A stretch of 64,000 nt of DNA, from the NCBI GenBank assembly GCA_002729525.1, contig PBYI01000070.1, forward strand, positions 59,857-123,856, read 5' to 3'. Each line of letters opens with the position of its first letter. The first letter of the stretch is position 1. The DNA is from Nocardioides sp. Its GTDB lineage: Bacteria > Actinomycetota > Actinomycetes > Propionibacteriales > Nocardioidaceae. Both the position numbers and the translations under genes were made by a program. Shown here piece after piece: positions 42,696 through 50,163 of this stretch. Below the pieces are notes generated by a model. That model was not told the DNA's origin and did no database searches. It saw only the letters and a program-made list of their open reading frames with translations.

Positions 42696-43082
42696 TCAGG
42701 CGTCGTTCGGGCTCTGCCGCACCCGCGCCAGGTCGGTGCGCAGCGCGGCGGCACCGTGGAGGTAGACGTGCGTGACGTCCGAGCGCGGGAGGTCGGTCTC
42801 CACGTGCGCCATCATCCGCACGACCCGCTTCATCGAGCGCTCGATCTCCAGCTCGCGCGCGCAGATGAGGGGCACGTCGGAGAACCCCAGCTGGCGCGCG
42901 GCGTACGCCGGGAACTCCGAGTGGAGGTCCTCGGTCGCGGTGAAGATCACCGAGATGAAGTCGTCGATCTCCAGGCCGTTGGCGCTCATCGCGTCGAGCA
43001 CCATCTCCGAGACCCGCTCGAGCATGTGGTCACGCTCGTCCACCTCGAGCTGGGTCGCTCCTCGCACCGCACGCACTGCCAC
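42696..43082 (-). CDS. aroH: Chorismate mutase, AroH type
   Basis: 128 residues, the size of monofunctional AroH enzymes of the Bacillus type. Active-site residues are recognisable: AVRAVRGATQLEVDE at the N-terminus, SEFPAYAARQLG, and LICARELEIERSMKRVVRMMAHVE. It converts chorismate to prephenate for Phe/Tyr synthesis. GTG 43082 lies 7 nt after TAGGCT, so it is probably leaderless and independent of the rluB operon upstream. Confidence 0.95.
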   Translation of the reverse strand: MAVRAVRGATQLEVDERDHMLERVSEMVLDAMSANGLEIDDFISVIFTATEDLHSEFPAYAARQLGFSDVPLICARELEIERSMKRVVRMMAHVETDLPRSDVTHVYLHGAAALRTDLARVRQSPNDA

Positions 43083-43089
43083 GTGCCCG

Positions 43090-43095
43090 AGCCTA
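43090..43095 (-). promoter_or_regulatory. Likely leaderless -10 (TAGGCT) of aroH
   Basis: TAGGCT on the minus strand ends 7 nt before GTG 43082. Confidence 0.6.
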
Positions 43096-43174
43096 GTGGG
43101 CGACGTACGGCGTCCGGCGCGGCCGTCCAGTCCCTGGCGGCGGACCGGGCCGGCCGGGCGGACCGGGGCGGAGA

Positions 43175-43924
43175 TCAGCGGCGCGCGGCGTCCAGCAGCT
43201 CGCCCAGCTCCTCCGAGGTCAGCTCGCGCAGCGCACCGGGCTTGAGCCCAGCGAGCCGGATCGGACCCAGCTGGGTGCGCGACAGCTTGCGGACCGGGTG
43301 GCCGACGTGGTCGAGCATCCGCCGCACGATCCGGTTGCGGCCCTCGTGGATGGTCAGCTCGACCACCGAGCGCTGCGCGGTCGCCTGCCGGACCTTGGCC
43401 GCCGACGCCGCCACCGGGCCGTCGTCCAGGGTGACGCCCTCCCGCAGCCGGGCGACGACGTCACGACCGACCTCGCCGTCGACCTCGGCGACGTACGTCT
43501 TGTCGATCTCGAACGACGGGTGAGCCACCACCTGCGCGAAGTCGCCGTCGTTGGTGAGCAGGATCAGTCCGGAGGTGTCGGTGTCGAGCCGGCCGACGTG
43601 GAAGAGCCGCTCGGGACGGTCCGCGACGACGTCGCCGAGGGTGCGGCGCCCCTGCGGGTCCGACATCGTCGAGACCACGCCGGTCGGCTTGTGCAGCACC
43701 AGGTAGACGAAGTCGGACACCGGCGGCAGCCGGCGGCCAGAGACCCGTACGACGGCCGTGCGCGGGTCGACCTTGGTGCCGAGCCGGGTGACGACCTCGC
43801 CGTCTACCTCGACCTCGCCGTCCAGCATCAGCTCCTCGCACCGGCGTCGCGACGCGACCCCGGCCTGCTGGAGCAGCTTCTGGAGGCGGATCAGACCGTC
43901 CTCGTCGGTGGCGACGTCCCTCAC
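43175..43924 (-). CDS. rluB: 23S rRNA pseudouridine synthase, RsuA/RluB family
   Basis: 249 residues with an N-terminal S4 RNA-binding domain (IRLQKLLQQAGVASRRRCEELMLDGEVEVDGEVV) and the synthase domain (HVGRLDTDTSGLILLTNDGDFA, catalytic Asp in the GRLDxDTxGL motif). It isomerises a uridine in large-subunit rRNA; RluB is the usual scp-cluster member. Its start overlaps the scpB stop by 4 bp. Corresponds in position to Rv1711. Confidence 0.92.
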   Translation of the reverse strand: MRDVATDEDGLIRLQKLLQQAGVASRRRCEELMLDGEVEVDGEVVTRLGTKVDPRTAVVRVSGRRLPPVSDFVYLVLHKPTGVVSTMSDPQGRRTLGDVVADRPERLFHVGRLDTDTSGLILLTNDGDFAQVVAHPSFEIDKTYVAEVDGEVGRDVVARLREGVTLDDGPVAASAAKVRQATAQRSVVELTIHEGRNRIVRRMLDHVGHPVRKLSRTQLGPIRLAGLKPGALRELTSEELGELLDAARR

Positions 43925-44640
43925 TGCTGCTCCTCCCCCTGCTCGGGCTGCTCGGGCTGCTCGGGCTGTTCGGGCTGTTCGGGTGACGCATCCGGTTCGT
44001 CCAGGGTCGGTGCCGGCACCGCCGGAGCCAGGTCGGCGAGCTCGCCCTCCAGGTCGTCGATGTCGGGGAGGTACGGCGCCAGCTCGGGCAGCTCGTCGAG
44101 CGTGGTGACCCCGATGCGCTCCAGGAAGTACGACGTCGTGCGGTACATCGCCGCGCCGTGCTCGCCGTCGCGACCGGCCTCCTCGACCAGTCCGCGGGTC
44201 AGCAGCGTGCGCATCACGCCGTCGCAGTTGACCCCGCGCACCGCCGACACCCGGGCCCGGGACACCGGCTGCTGGTACGCGACGACCGCGAGCGTCTCGA
44301 GCGCGGCCTGGGTCAGCCGGGCCTGCTGGCCGTCCATCACGAACGCCTCGACGACCGGAGCGAACTCCTCACGCGTGTAGAACCGCCAGCCGCCCGCCAC
44401 GTGGCGCAGGTCGAAGCCGCGGCCCTGCTCGGTGTACTCCGCGGCCAGACCGGCCAGCGACTGGGTGACCTCCTCGACCGGGTAGCCGACGGCCGCCGCC
44501 AGCAGGGCGGCGTCGAGCGGCTGGTCGGCCACCATCAGCACGGCCTCCAGCGCCGGACGCAGGTCGGTGACGGGGACGTCGAGCGTCTCCGGGTCCTGCT
44601 GGTCCTCCGGCACCTGGGGTGCGTCGGGTGTCTCGGACAA
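43921..44640 (-). CDS. scpB: Segregation and condensation protein ScpB
   Basis: 239 residues. Winged-helix ScpB features: RPALEAVLMVADQPLDAALLAAAVG, FYTREEFAPVVEAFV, LTQAALETLAVVAYQQPVSRARVSAVRGVNCDGVMRTLLTRGLVEE. It binds ScpA and SMC to condense and segregate the chromosome. The start is TTG 44640, supported by GAGGAGGAC upstream within the scpA stop region. The tail carries five EQP triplets encoded by a 9-bp repeat. Confidence 0.93.
   Translation of the reverse strand: MSETPDAPQVPEDQQDPETLDVPVTDLRPALEAVLMVADQPLDAALLAAAVGYPVEEVTQSLAGLAAEYTEQGRGFDLRHVAGGWRFYTREEFAPVVEAFVMDGQQARLTQAALETLAVVAYQQPVSRARVSAVRGVNCDGVMRTLLTRGLVEEAGRDGEHGAAMYRTTSYFLERIGVTTLDELPELAPYLPDIDDLEGELADLAPAVPAPTLDEPDASPEQPEQPEQPEQPEQGEEQQ
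43939..43983 (-). repeat. 9-bp tandem repeat encoding (EQP)5 in scpB
   Basis: Five in-frame 9-bp units (CTGCTCGGG three times, CTGTTCGGG twice on the plus strand) encode repeated Glu-Gln-Pro in the ScpB tail. Unit number can change without frameshift, so strains may differ in tail length. Confidence 0.8.
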
Positions 44641-44641
44641 C

Positions 44642-45538
44642 TCAGTCCTCCTCGGGCATCGGCAACGGCGTGCCCTCGAACTCGTCGGTGATCTCGATCT
44701 CGGTGTCGTCGCCGCCGGTGAACCGGACGGTCAGCTCCCCGAGCGCACGGGCCTGCTCGAAGGCCACGGCCCCCTCGCGGAAGAGCTCCAGCAGCGACAG
44801 GAACCGCGCCACCCGCGTGAGGGTGTCGGAAGCGTCGCTGCACAGCGCCCGGAACGTCGTGGTGCCCTGGCGACGTACCCGCTCCAGCACGATGACGGCC
44901 TGCTCGCGCACCGACACGGTCGGGGCGTGGATGTGGTGCAGGGACACCTCGGGCACCGGCTTCGGCGCCATCGCGCGGGCGGCCAGTGCCGCGAACTCCC
45001 CCAGGCCGAGACCGATGAGCACCTCCGGCAGCAGTCCGGCGTACCGCTCCTCCAGGCCGACGGCGCGCGGGAACCGCCGCCCCTCGGCCGCCAGCCGGCC
45101 GTCGAGGACGCCGGCGACCTGCTTGTAGGCCTTGTACTGCAGCAGCCGGGCGAAGAGCAGGTCGCGCGCCTCGAGCAGGGCGAGGTCCTCCTCGTCCTCC
45201 ACGTCGCCCGACGGCAGCAGCCGGGCGGCCTTGAGGTCGAGCAGGGTCGCGGCCACCAGCAGGAAGGAGGTGGTCTCCTCCAGGTCCTGGGTGCCGCGAC
45301 CCGGCTTCCCGCCCTCGGCCGCGAGCTTCTCCCGCAGCGCCTTCACGTGCGCGATGAACTCGTTGGTCACCGTCGCGAGCGCGACCTCGGTGATGTCCAG
45401 CTTGTGCTTGGAGATCAGGTTGAGCAGGAGGTCGAAGGGCCCCTCGAAGTTGTCGAGGCGCACCGCGAACCCCGTCGACGTCCCGGCGGTCTCGGGGGCG
45501 TCGGCCGGGACCGTCGCGGTCTCGCCCTGGGTGCTCAC
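44642..45538 (-). CDS. scpA: Segregation and condensation protein ScpA
   Basis: 298 residues from GTG 45538 (GTG 45559, seven codons up, is an alternative). Kleisin features: FAVRLDNFEGPFDLLLNLISKHKLDITEVALATVTNEFIAHV, TSFLLVAATLLDLKAARLLP and the C-terminal winged helix VAFLSLLELFREGAVAFEQ-type region. It bridges the SMC heads and binds ScpB. GATGCT lies 6 nt before GTG 45538. Followed by scpB with 1 nt between stop and start codons. Confidence 0.93.
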   Translation of the reverse strand: MSTQGETATVPADAPETAGTSTGFAVRLDNFEGPFDLLLNLISKHKLDITEVALATVTNEFIAHVKALREKLAAEGGKPGRGTQDLEETTSFLLVAATLLDLKAARLLPSGDVEDEEDLALLEARDLLFARLLQYKAYKQVAGVLDGRLAAEGRRFPRAVGLEERYAGLLPEVLIGLGLGEFAALAARAMAPKPVPEVSLHHIHAPTVSVREQAVIVLERVRRQGTTTFRALCSDASDTLTRVARFLSLLELFREGAVAFEQARALGELTVRFTGGDDTEIEITDEFEGTPLPMPEED

Positions 45539-45593
45539 AGGCGCAGCATCATGCCGCACCGGCCGTCAGGCCCGGTACGGCGGCGGGAGGCGG

Positions 45594-45971
45594 CTACGGC
45601 CGGTCCTCGCGGAGCCGGCGCACCAGCATGCTGTCCTCGCCGTTCTCCTCGAGGTCGTGCAGCACCAGCGACACCGCCTCGCGCACGAGCCGGCCGCGGT
45701 CGACACCGAGCGAGTGCCCGGCGCGCAGCGACAGCCGGGCGTGCTCGAGGGCCAGCAGCTCCTCGGAGGTGACGTAGACCGTCATCTTCTCGTCGTGCTT
45801 GACCCGGCCGCTCGCGGCCCGGCGGCCGCCCGCCTCGGTGGTCGGGGCCGGCTCGGTGGCGGCGGTGTCGGGGACGGCGCGGACCGCGGCCGACCGCCGG
45901 GCCGGCGGCTCGCCGTCGTGCGTGGGACGGAAGAGGTCGTCGGCCTGGGGCAGGCTCACTCGCCGAGGCAT
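45594..45971 (-). CDS. Probable ribbon-helix-helix protein downstream of ParA
   Basis: 125 residues from ATG 45971, inside the last codons of the ParA gene (16 nt overlap). The N-terminal half is basic and disordered (MPRRVSLPQADDLFRPTHDGEPPARRS). The C-terminal half reads KMTVYVTSEELLALEHARLSLRAGHSLGVDRGRLVREAVSLVLHDLEE, the length and pattern of a ribbon-helix-helix DNA-binding domain. It may partner the orphan ParA as a ParB substitute or regulator; this is an inference from position. Confidence 0.75.
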   Translation of the reverse strand: MPRRVSLPQADDLFRPTHDGEPPARRSAAVRAVPDTAATEPAPTTEAGGRRAASGRVKHDEKMTVYVTSEELLALEHARLSLRAGHSLGVDRGRLVREAVSLVLHDLEENGEDSMLVRRLREDRP

Positions 45972-46975
45972 CGCAGCGCGACCTCCTTGGCGAGCTGGCG
46001 GTAGGCCTCGGCGCCCGTCGAGGTCGAGGCGTACGACGTGATCGGCTCGCCGGCGACGGTGGAGTCGGAGAACTTCACGGTACGGCGGATCACGGTGTGG
46101 AAGACCTTGTCGCCCCAGGCCTGCACCAGGCGCTCGAGCACCTCGCGGCCGTGCAGGGTGCGCCCGTCGTACATCGTGCCCAGCACGCCGTCGATCTCCA
46201 GGCCGGGGTTGAGGCGCTGCTGGACCTTGTCGATCGTCGTCTTGAGCAGCGCGACGCCGCGCAGCGCGAAGTACTCGCACTCCAGCGGCACGATCACGCC
46301 GTGCGACGCGGTGAGCGCGTTGACCGTCAGCAGACCCAGCGAGGGCTGGCAGTCGATGAGGATCACGTCGTAGCGGTCCAGCGCGGGGCGCAGCACCCGC
46401 TGGAGGGTCTGCTCGCGGCCGACCTCGTGCACCAGCTGCACCTCGGCGGCGGACAGGTCGATGTTGGAGGGCAGCAGGTCCATGCCCTCGACGCCGGACT
46501 CCACGACGACGTCGTCGAGCGAGACGTCGTCCTGGAGCAGCAGGTTGTAGACGGTGAGGTCCATCTCGTGCGGGTTGAGGCCGAGGCCGACCGACAGCGA
46601 GCCCTGCGGGTCGAAGTCGACCAGCAGCACCTTCATGCCGAACTCCGCCAGCGACGCACCCAGGTTGATGGTGGTCGTCGTCTTGCCGACGCCGCCCTTC
46701 TGGTTGCACATCGAGATCACCCGGGCGTCGCCGTGCTCGGCGGGCGGCTGCGGCGTGGGCAGGTCGGGCATGGGTCGCCCGGTCGGCCCGAGCGGGACGT
46801 CGGCCTTCGGGGCGCCGTTGCGGACCGGGAACTCCAGCGTGTCTGCCACGCGCTCCTCCTGCCGGGTCGACGGGGCGGCAGCGGCTGCCGGGACCGGCAC
46901 GGTGACCCGTGGCGGCATCTCCGGAGCGGTGCTCCCCTGCTGGTGCGTCCCGTGGGTGCTCGGGATCGGTGTCAT
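45956..46975 (-). CDS. ParA/Soj family ATPase of the scp operon
   Basis: 339 residues from ATG 46975, preceded by AGGGGGAG. The first 84 residues are a Pro/Ala-rich linker, then the deviant Walker A KGGVGKT at 93-99, VDFDPQGSLSVGLG, IDCQPSLGLLTVNAL and ITSYASTSTGAEAYRQLAKEV. It corresponds to Rv1708, a ParA paralogue without parB that heads the scpA-scpB-rluB operon. A role in chromosome organisation or cell division placement is likely but not proven. Confidence 0.9.
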   Translation of the reverse strand: MTPIPSTHGTHQQGSTAPEMPPRVTVPVPAAAAAPSTRQEERVADTLEFPVRNGAPKADVPLGPTGRPMPDLPTPQPPAEHGDARVISMCNQKGGVGKTTTTINLGASLAEFGMKVLLVDFDPQGSLSVGLGLNPHEMDLTVYNLLLQDDVSLDDVVVESGVEGMDLLPSNIDLSAAEVQLVHEVGREQTLQRVLRPALDRYDVILIDCQPSLGLLTVNALTASHGVIVPLECEYFALRGVALLKTTIDKVQQRLNPGLEIDGVLGTMYDGRTLHGREVLERLVQAWGDKVFHTVIRRTVKFSDSTVAGEPITSYASTSTGAEAYRQLAKEVALRCLGE

Positions 46976-47068
46976 GACTCCCCCTGCTGCTCGCTGCTGC
47001 TGGCTGGGTCGACCCCGTGACGGGGCCCGGTCGCCGCGCACCTTCCCGGGCTCGCGGCGAGCCGTCGT

Positions 47069-47086
47069 ACTGCTCGTGCGAGCAGT
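47069..47086. repeat. Palindrome in the ParA promoter region
   Basis: ACTGCTCG and CGAGCAGT flank TG. Next to it ATGTCG (47092-47097) and CGACAT (47104-47109) form a second inverted repeat. They lie between the divergent parA-like and GH26 genes, over a TTGACT that could be a -35 for parA, and look like operator sites. Confidence 0.4.
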
Positions 47087-47195
47087 CAACAATGTCGACA
47101 CAGCGACATCGGGGACCTTCGCCGCGACGCGCCGGAGAGGCATCTCACGGACCCCTCGTCGGCGCGATCGGGCCTGCGCTCGAGGGCCTGCCTGT

Positions 47196-47201
47196 CACAC
47201 T
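47196..47201 (+). promoter_or_regulatory. Likely leaderless -10 (CACACT)
   Basis: CACACT ends 6 nt before GTG 47208, the start adopted for the first GH26-like gene. Confidence 0.45.
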
Positions 47202-47207
47202 GTGCAC

Positions 47208-48506
47208 GTGAGGGGGACGAGGCGTCGACGTCTGCCCGGCGCCAGGACCCTCGGGGTGCTGGCGGCCGGGATCGTCGTCGTGGTCGCGGTCACCCAGGGG
47301 TTCACCGTGCCCGCCCAGCTGTCCGACCGGCTGGCCGAGGCCGGCGACAAGGTCGAGGAGACCGTCGGCGAGATCACCGACGCCACCGCCGAGGCCGTCG
47401 ACGAGGCCACCGACCCGACGGAGGCAGCCACCCCGTCGGCCACCGGCTCCCCCGAGGCCGACCCGACCCAGGAGCAGGCCGTGGAGCAGAGCCCGTGCTC
47501 GGTGAGCACCCCGCTGGTCGACCCCGACGCCACTCCCGCCGCCACCTGCCTGGCCGCCACCCTCGACGGCTGGATCGCCGACGGTCGCTACGGCCTGGGC
47601 CAGCAGCTCAACGTCTCCAGCGGCGACTACCTCGAGCCGGTCACCGCCCTGGCCCCCGCCCGACCGGCGATCGTCGGGTTCGACCTGGCCGAGCTCGCCG
47701 AGGGCGTCACCTTCTCCTTCGAGACCTCCCCGGTCGAGGGGCTGCTCCGGCTGAGCGACGAGGGCGTGCTCCTCACCGCCTCGTGGCACACCGACAACCC
47801 CGGCACCGGCTGGGACGCCGGCGACCGCGACTGGCAGGACCTCGGCGAGCTGCTCGACCCGGGCACGGCGGCGTACACCGCGTTCTGGGACGACTTCGAC
47901 GCCAAGATGGCGCTGGTGCTGCGGCTCCAGACCGGCGACGACGGCCGGCACCGCCCGGCGGCCGTGCTGTTCCGGCCGTTCCACGAGGCCAACGGCGACT
48001 GGTTCTGGTGGGCGCAGGGCGCCGACGACGACGCCTACAAGCAGGTGTACGCCGCCATGCAGGAGCGTGCCGCCTCGCTCGGGGTGCACAACATCGTCTG
48101 GGGCTGGTCCGCCAACGCAGTGACCCACGACGGCATCGCGGACCCGCTCGCCAAGCTGCCCGACGCGGTCGACGTGGTCGGCATCGACAGCTACGAGTCG
48201 ATGGCCGACGTCGAGGAGCAGGCGGAGTCGCTGGACCTGACCGGCCTGGCCGAGGTCGCCGGCCGCGGCCCGCGGGCCTCGGTCGCCGAGGCCGGACCGC
48301 ACGGCAGCACCGACGGCGCCTGGGACCCCGCGGTCGTGGCCCGCAGCGCCGTGGCGGTCGGCGTACGTCCGTCGTACGTCATGTTCTGGTTCGACGACGG
48401 CGACGGCGACGACGGCTACAGCGGCAAGAAGGAGCTGGCCTCGCTGCGCAACGGCCGGGCTCTCGCCGAGTCCTGCCCCGACGGGGTCTGCGCCCTCCCG
48501 GGCTGA
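47208..48506 (+). CDS. Exported GH26-like glycoside hydrolase (first copy)
   Basis: 432 residues. An N-terminal membrane anchor (TLGVLAAGIVVVVAVTQGFTV) precedes a Glu/Asp/Thr-rich linker of about 70 residues. The domain has RPFHEANGDWFWW with the acid/base at E260 and VAEAGPHGSTDG with the nucleophile at E361, plus YVMFWFDD, matching the GH26 mannanase/glucanase plan. The substrate is not known; mannan or beta-glucan, including self-made exopolysaccharide, is possible. Tandem with a paralogue after an 87-nt gap and a hairpin. Confidence 0.85.
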   Translation: MRGTRRRRLPGARTLGVLAAGIVVVVAVTQGFTVPAQLSDRLAEAGDKVEETVGEITDATAEAVDEATDPTEAATPSATGSPEADPTQEQAVEQSPCSVSTPLVDPDATPAATCLAATLDGWIADGRYGLGQQLNVSSGDYLEPVTALAPARPAIVGFDLAELAEGVTFSFETSPVEGLLRLSDEGVLLTASWHTDNPGTGWDAGDRDWQDLGELLDPGTAAYTAFWDDFDAKMALVLRLQTGDDGRHRPAAVLFRPFHEANGDWFWWAQGADDDAYKQVYAAMQERAASLGVHNIVWGWSANAVTHDGIADPLAKLPDAVDVVGIDSYESMADVEEQAESLDLTGLAEVAGRGPRASVAEAGPHGSTDGAWDPAVVARSAVAVGVRPSYVMFWFDDGDGDDGYSGKKELASLRNGRALAESCPDGVCALPG

Positions 48507-48527
48507 CCCGACCGGCACGGCGAGGAC

Positions 48528-48553
48528 CGCGGTCACCCCGGTCGATGACCGCG
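48528..48553 (+). terminator. Hairpin between the GH26-like genes
   Basis: CGCGGTCA (48528-48535) pairs with TGACCGCG (48546-48553), 10 nt loop. It follows the first copy by 21 nt and precedes the second copy's own promoter. Confidence 0.5.
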
Positions 48554-48581
48554 TTCCCCTGAGATCCGCGGCGCGACCCCG

Positions 48582-48587
48582 CACAAT
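48582..48587 (+). promoter_or_regulatory. Likely leaderless -10 (CACAAT)
   Basis: CACAAT ends 6 nt before GTG 48594. Confidence 0.45.
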
Positions 48588-48593
48588 GGCCGC

Positions 48594-50135
48594 GTGCCCA
48601 CGCTCCTCTCGGGCGCGCCCGGCCGGCCCACCCGTCGGCCCCGGCGTGCTGTCGTGACGCTGCTGCCCGTCCTCGTGGCGGGCCTGGCGGCGCTGCTCGT
48701 GCTCCCCCTGCTCGGCGTCCCGTCGCAGGCGGTCACTCCTGGCGCTCCTGCCACCGCCGGTACGACGTCCGCCGTCGCCGCACGCGCCACGTCGTCGAGC
48801 ATCTCGGTCCGGCTGACCCCGCGCCTGGTCACCCTGTCGGCGTCCGGTGGCACCGAGCCGACCGCGCTGGTCGCGGAGGTGAAGCCCTCGGTCAGCGGTC
48901 GACCGGTGGTGCTCCAGGAGCAGGTCGACGGCCGCTGGACCACGCTGCGCACCGCGCGCACCGACGCCGCGGGGCGGGTCGGCCTGCGGCTGCGGGTGAC
49001 CGAGCGTGGCCGTCGGGTCTTCCGCGCCCTGGTGAAGGGCTCGCGCGGCTACCGCGCCGCCCGCTCGCGCACCACCGCGCTGCGCACCGTCGACCAGGAC
49101 GGCGGCTGCAAGCCGCGCACCCCGCTCGTCGACCCGGGCGCCAACGGCGAGGCCGTCTGCCTGGCCACCCGCATCGACCGGTGGCGTACGGCGAAGGTGA
49201 TGGCGATCGGCCAGCAGGTCAACGCCTCCAGCCAGCACTGGGCCGACCCGCTCGAGGGCATCGACCCGCCGGTCATCGGCTTCGACCTCGACGAGCTGCA
49301 CAAGGCGGCGACGTACGAGTACCCGTTCGCCGACCAGGTCGTCGCCGACCTCGTCACCCGAGCACACGGCGGCGCGATGCTGGTCGCCTCCTGGCACGCC
49401 GACAACCCGTGGACCGGCGGGCCCTACACCGACCGCCGCACCAAGGGTGGGCTGGGCAGTCTGCTCGACCGCAGCACCGGCGCCTCGAAGCGCTTCCTCG
49501 CCGACTGGGACGCCCAGCTCGAGCTGCTGCGCCGCTTCGCGGAGGACGACGCCGACGGGGACGGTCTGGCCGATCACGCCCCCTGCTGGTGCACGCCCGT
49601 CGTGGTCCGCCCGCTGCACGAGGGCAACGGCGCGTTCTCCTGGTGGGGCAAGCAGAAGCCCGCGCAGTACCGCAAGCTCTACGCCCTCCTCCAGCGCACC
49701 GCCCGCGCGGCCGGCGTGCACAACCTGCTCTGGGCGTACGCCGCTAACCGCGACACCTCGGGCGTGGCACCGACGCCGTCGTACCTGCCCCGCAAGGTCG
49801 ACGTCGGCGGCCTGGACACCTACGACCCGGAGATCGGCCGGGGCGAGGCGAAGGACCGGCTGCCGCTGGAGGGCTACGCCGACCTGGAGAAGAAGGTCGA
49901 CCGGATGGCGCTCACCGAGGTGGGCCCGCACGGCAGCGACGGCCGGTGGAGCCCCTCGGTGGTCACCCAGACGCTCGAGCGCCGCAAGGTGCGCCCTCTG
50001 TGGGCGATGTTCTGGTTCGACGACGGCAGGCCGTCCGGCAAGGGACCACAGGGCGTCAAGCAGCTCACCTCCCTCAAGGGCGGTACGTCGTGGCTGAGGC
50101 GCCGGTGCCTGGGCGGGATGTGCCCGCTGCGCTGA
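48594..50135 (+). CDS. Exported GH26-like glycoside hydrolase (second copy)
   Basis: 513 residues from GTG 48594. A signal peptide (VTLLPVLVAGLAALLVLPLLGVPSQA) is followed by a beta-sandwich-like domain of about 100 residues (SISVRLTPRLVTLSASGGTEPTALVAEV ... VFRALVKGSRGYRAARS). The catalytic domain has RPLHEGNGAFSWWG (acid/base E343) and LTEVGPHGSDG (nucleophile E442). It shares the cysteine-anchored opening (C-x-PxTPLVDPxA) and the end (CxxGxCxL) with the first copy, so it is a diverged duplicate with an added N-terminal module. Confidence 0.85.
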   Translation: MPTLLSGAPGRPTRRPRRAVVTLLPVLVAGLAALLVLPLLGVPSQAVTPGAPATAGTTSAVAARATSSSISVRLTPRLVTLSASGGTEPTALVAEVKPSVSGRPVVLQEQVDGRWTTLRTARTDAAGRVGLRLRVTERGRRVFRALVKGSRGYRAARSRTTALRTVDQDGGCKPRTPLVDPGANGEAVCLATRIDRWRTAKVMAIGQQVNASSQHWADPLEGIDPPVIGFDLDELHKAATYEYPFADQVVADLVTRAHGGAMLVASWHADNPWTGGPYTDRRTKGGLGSLLDRSTGASKRFLADWDAQLELLRRFAEDDADGDGLADHAPCWCTPVVVRPLHEGNGAFSWWGKQKPAQYRKLYALLQRTARAAGVHNLLWAYAANRDTSGVAPTPSYLPRKVDVGGLDTYDPEIGRGEAKDRLPLEGYADLEKKVDRMALTEVGPHGSDGRWSPSVVTQTLERRKVRPLWAMFWFDDGRPSGKGPQGVKQLTSLKGGTSWLRRRCLGGMCPLR

Positions 50136-50151
50136 GGCCGGTCGACCGGCC
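50136..50151. terminator. Bidirectional terminator
   Basis: GGCCGGTCGACCGGCC is a 16-bp palindrome starting directly after the second GH26 stop and 12 nt from the convergent helicase stop. Confidence 0.6.
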
Positions 50152-50163
50152 GACCGGAGCCGG

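Noticed and set aside
43939..43983. 9-bp repeats as a CRISPR array or binding-site array
   Set aside because: In frame within scpB and encoding EQP; no spacers.
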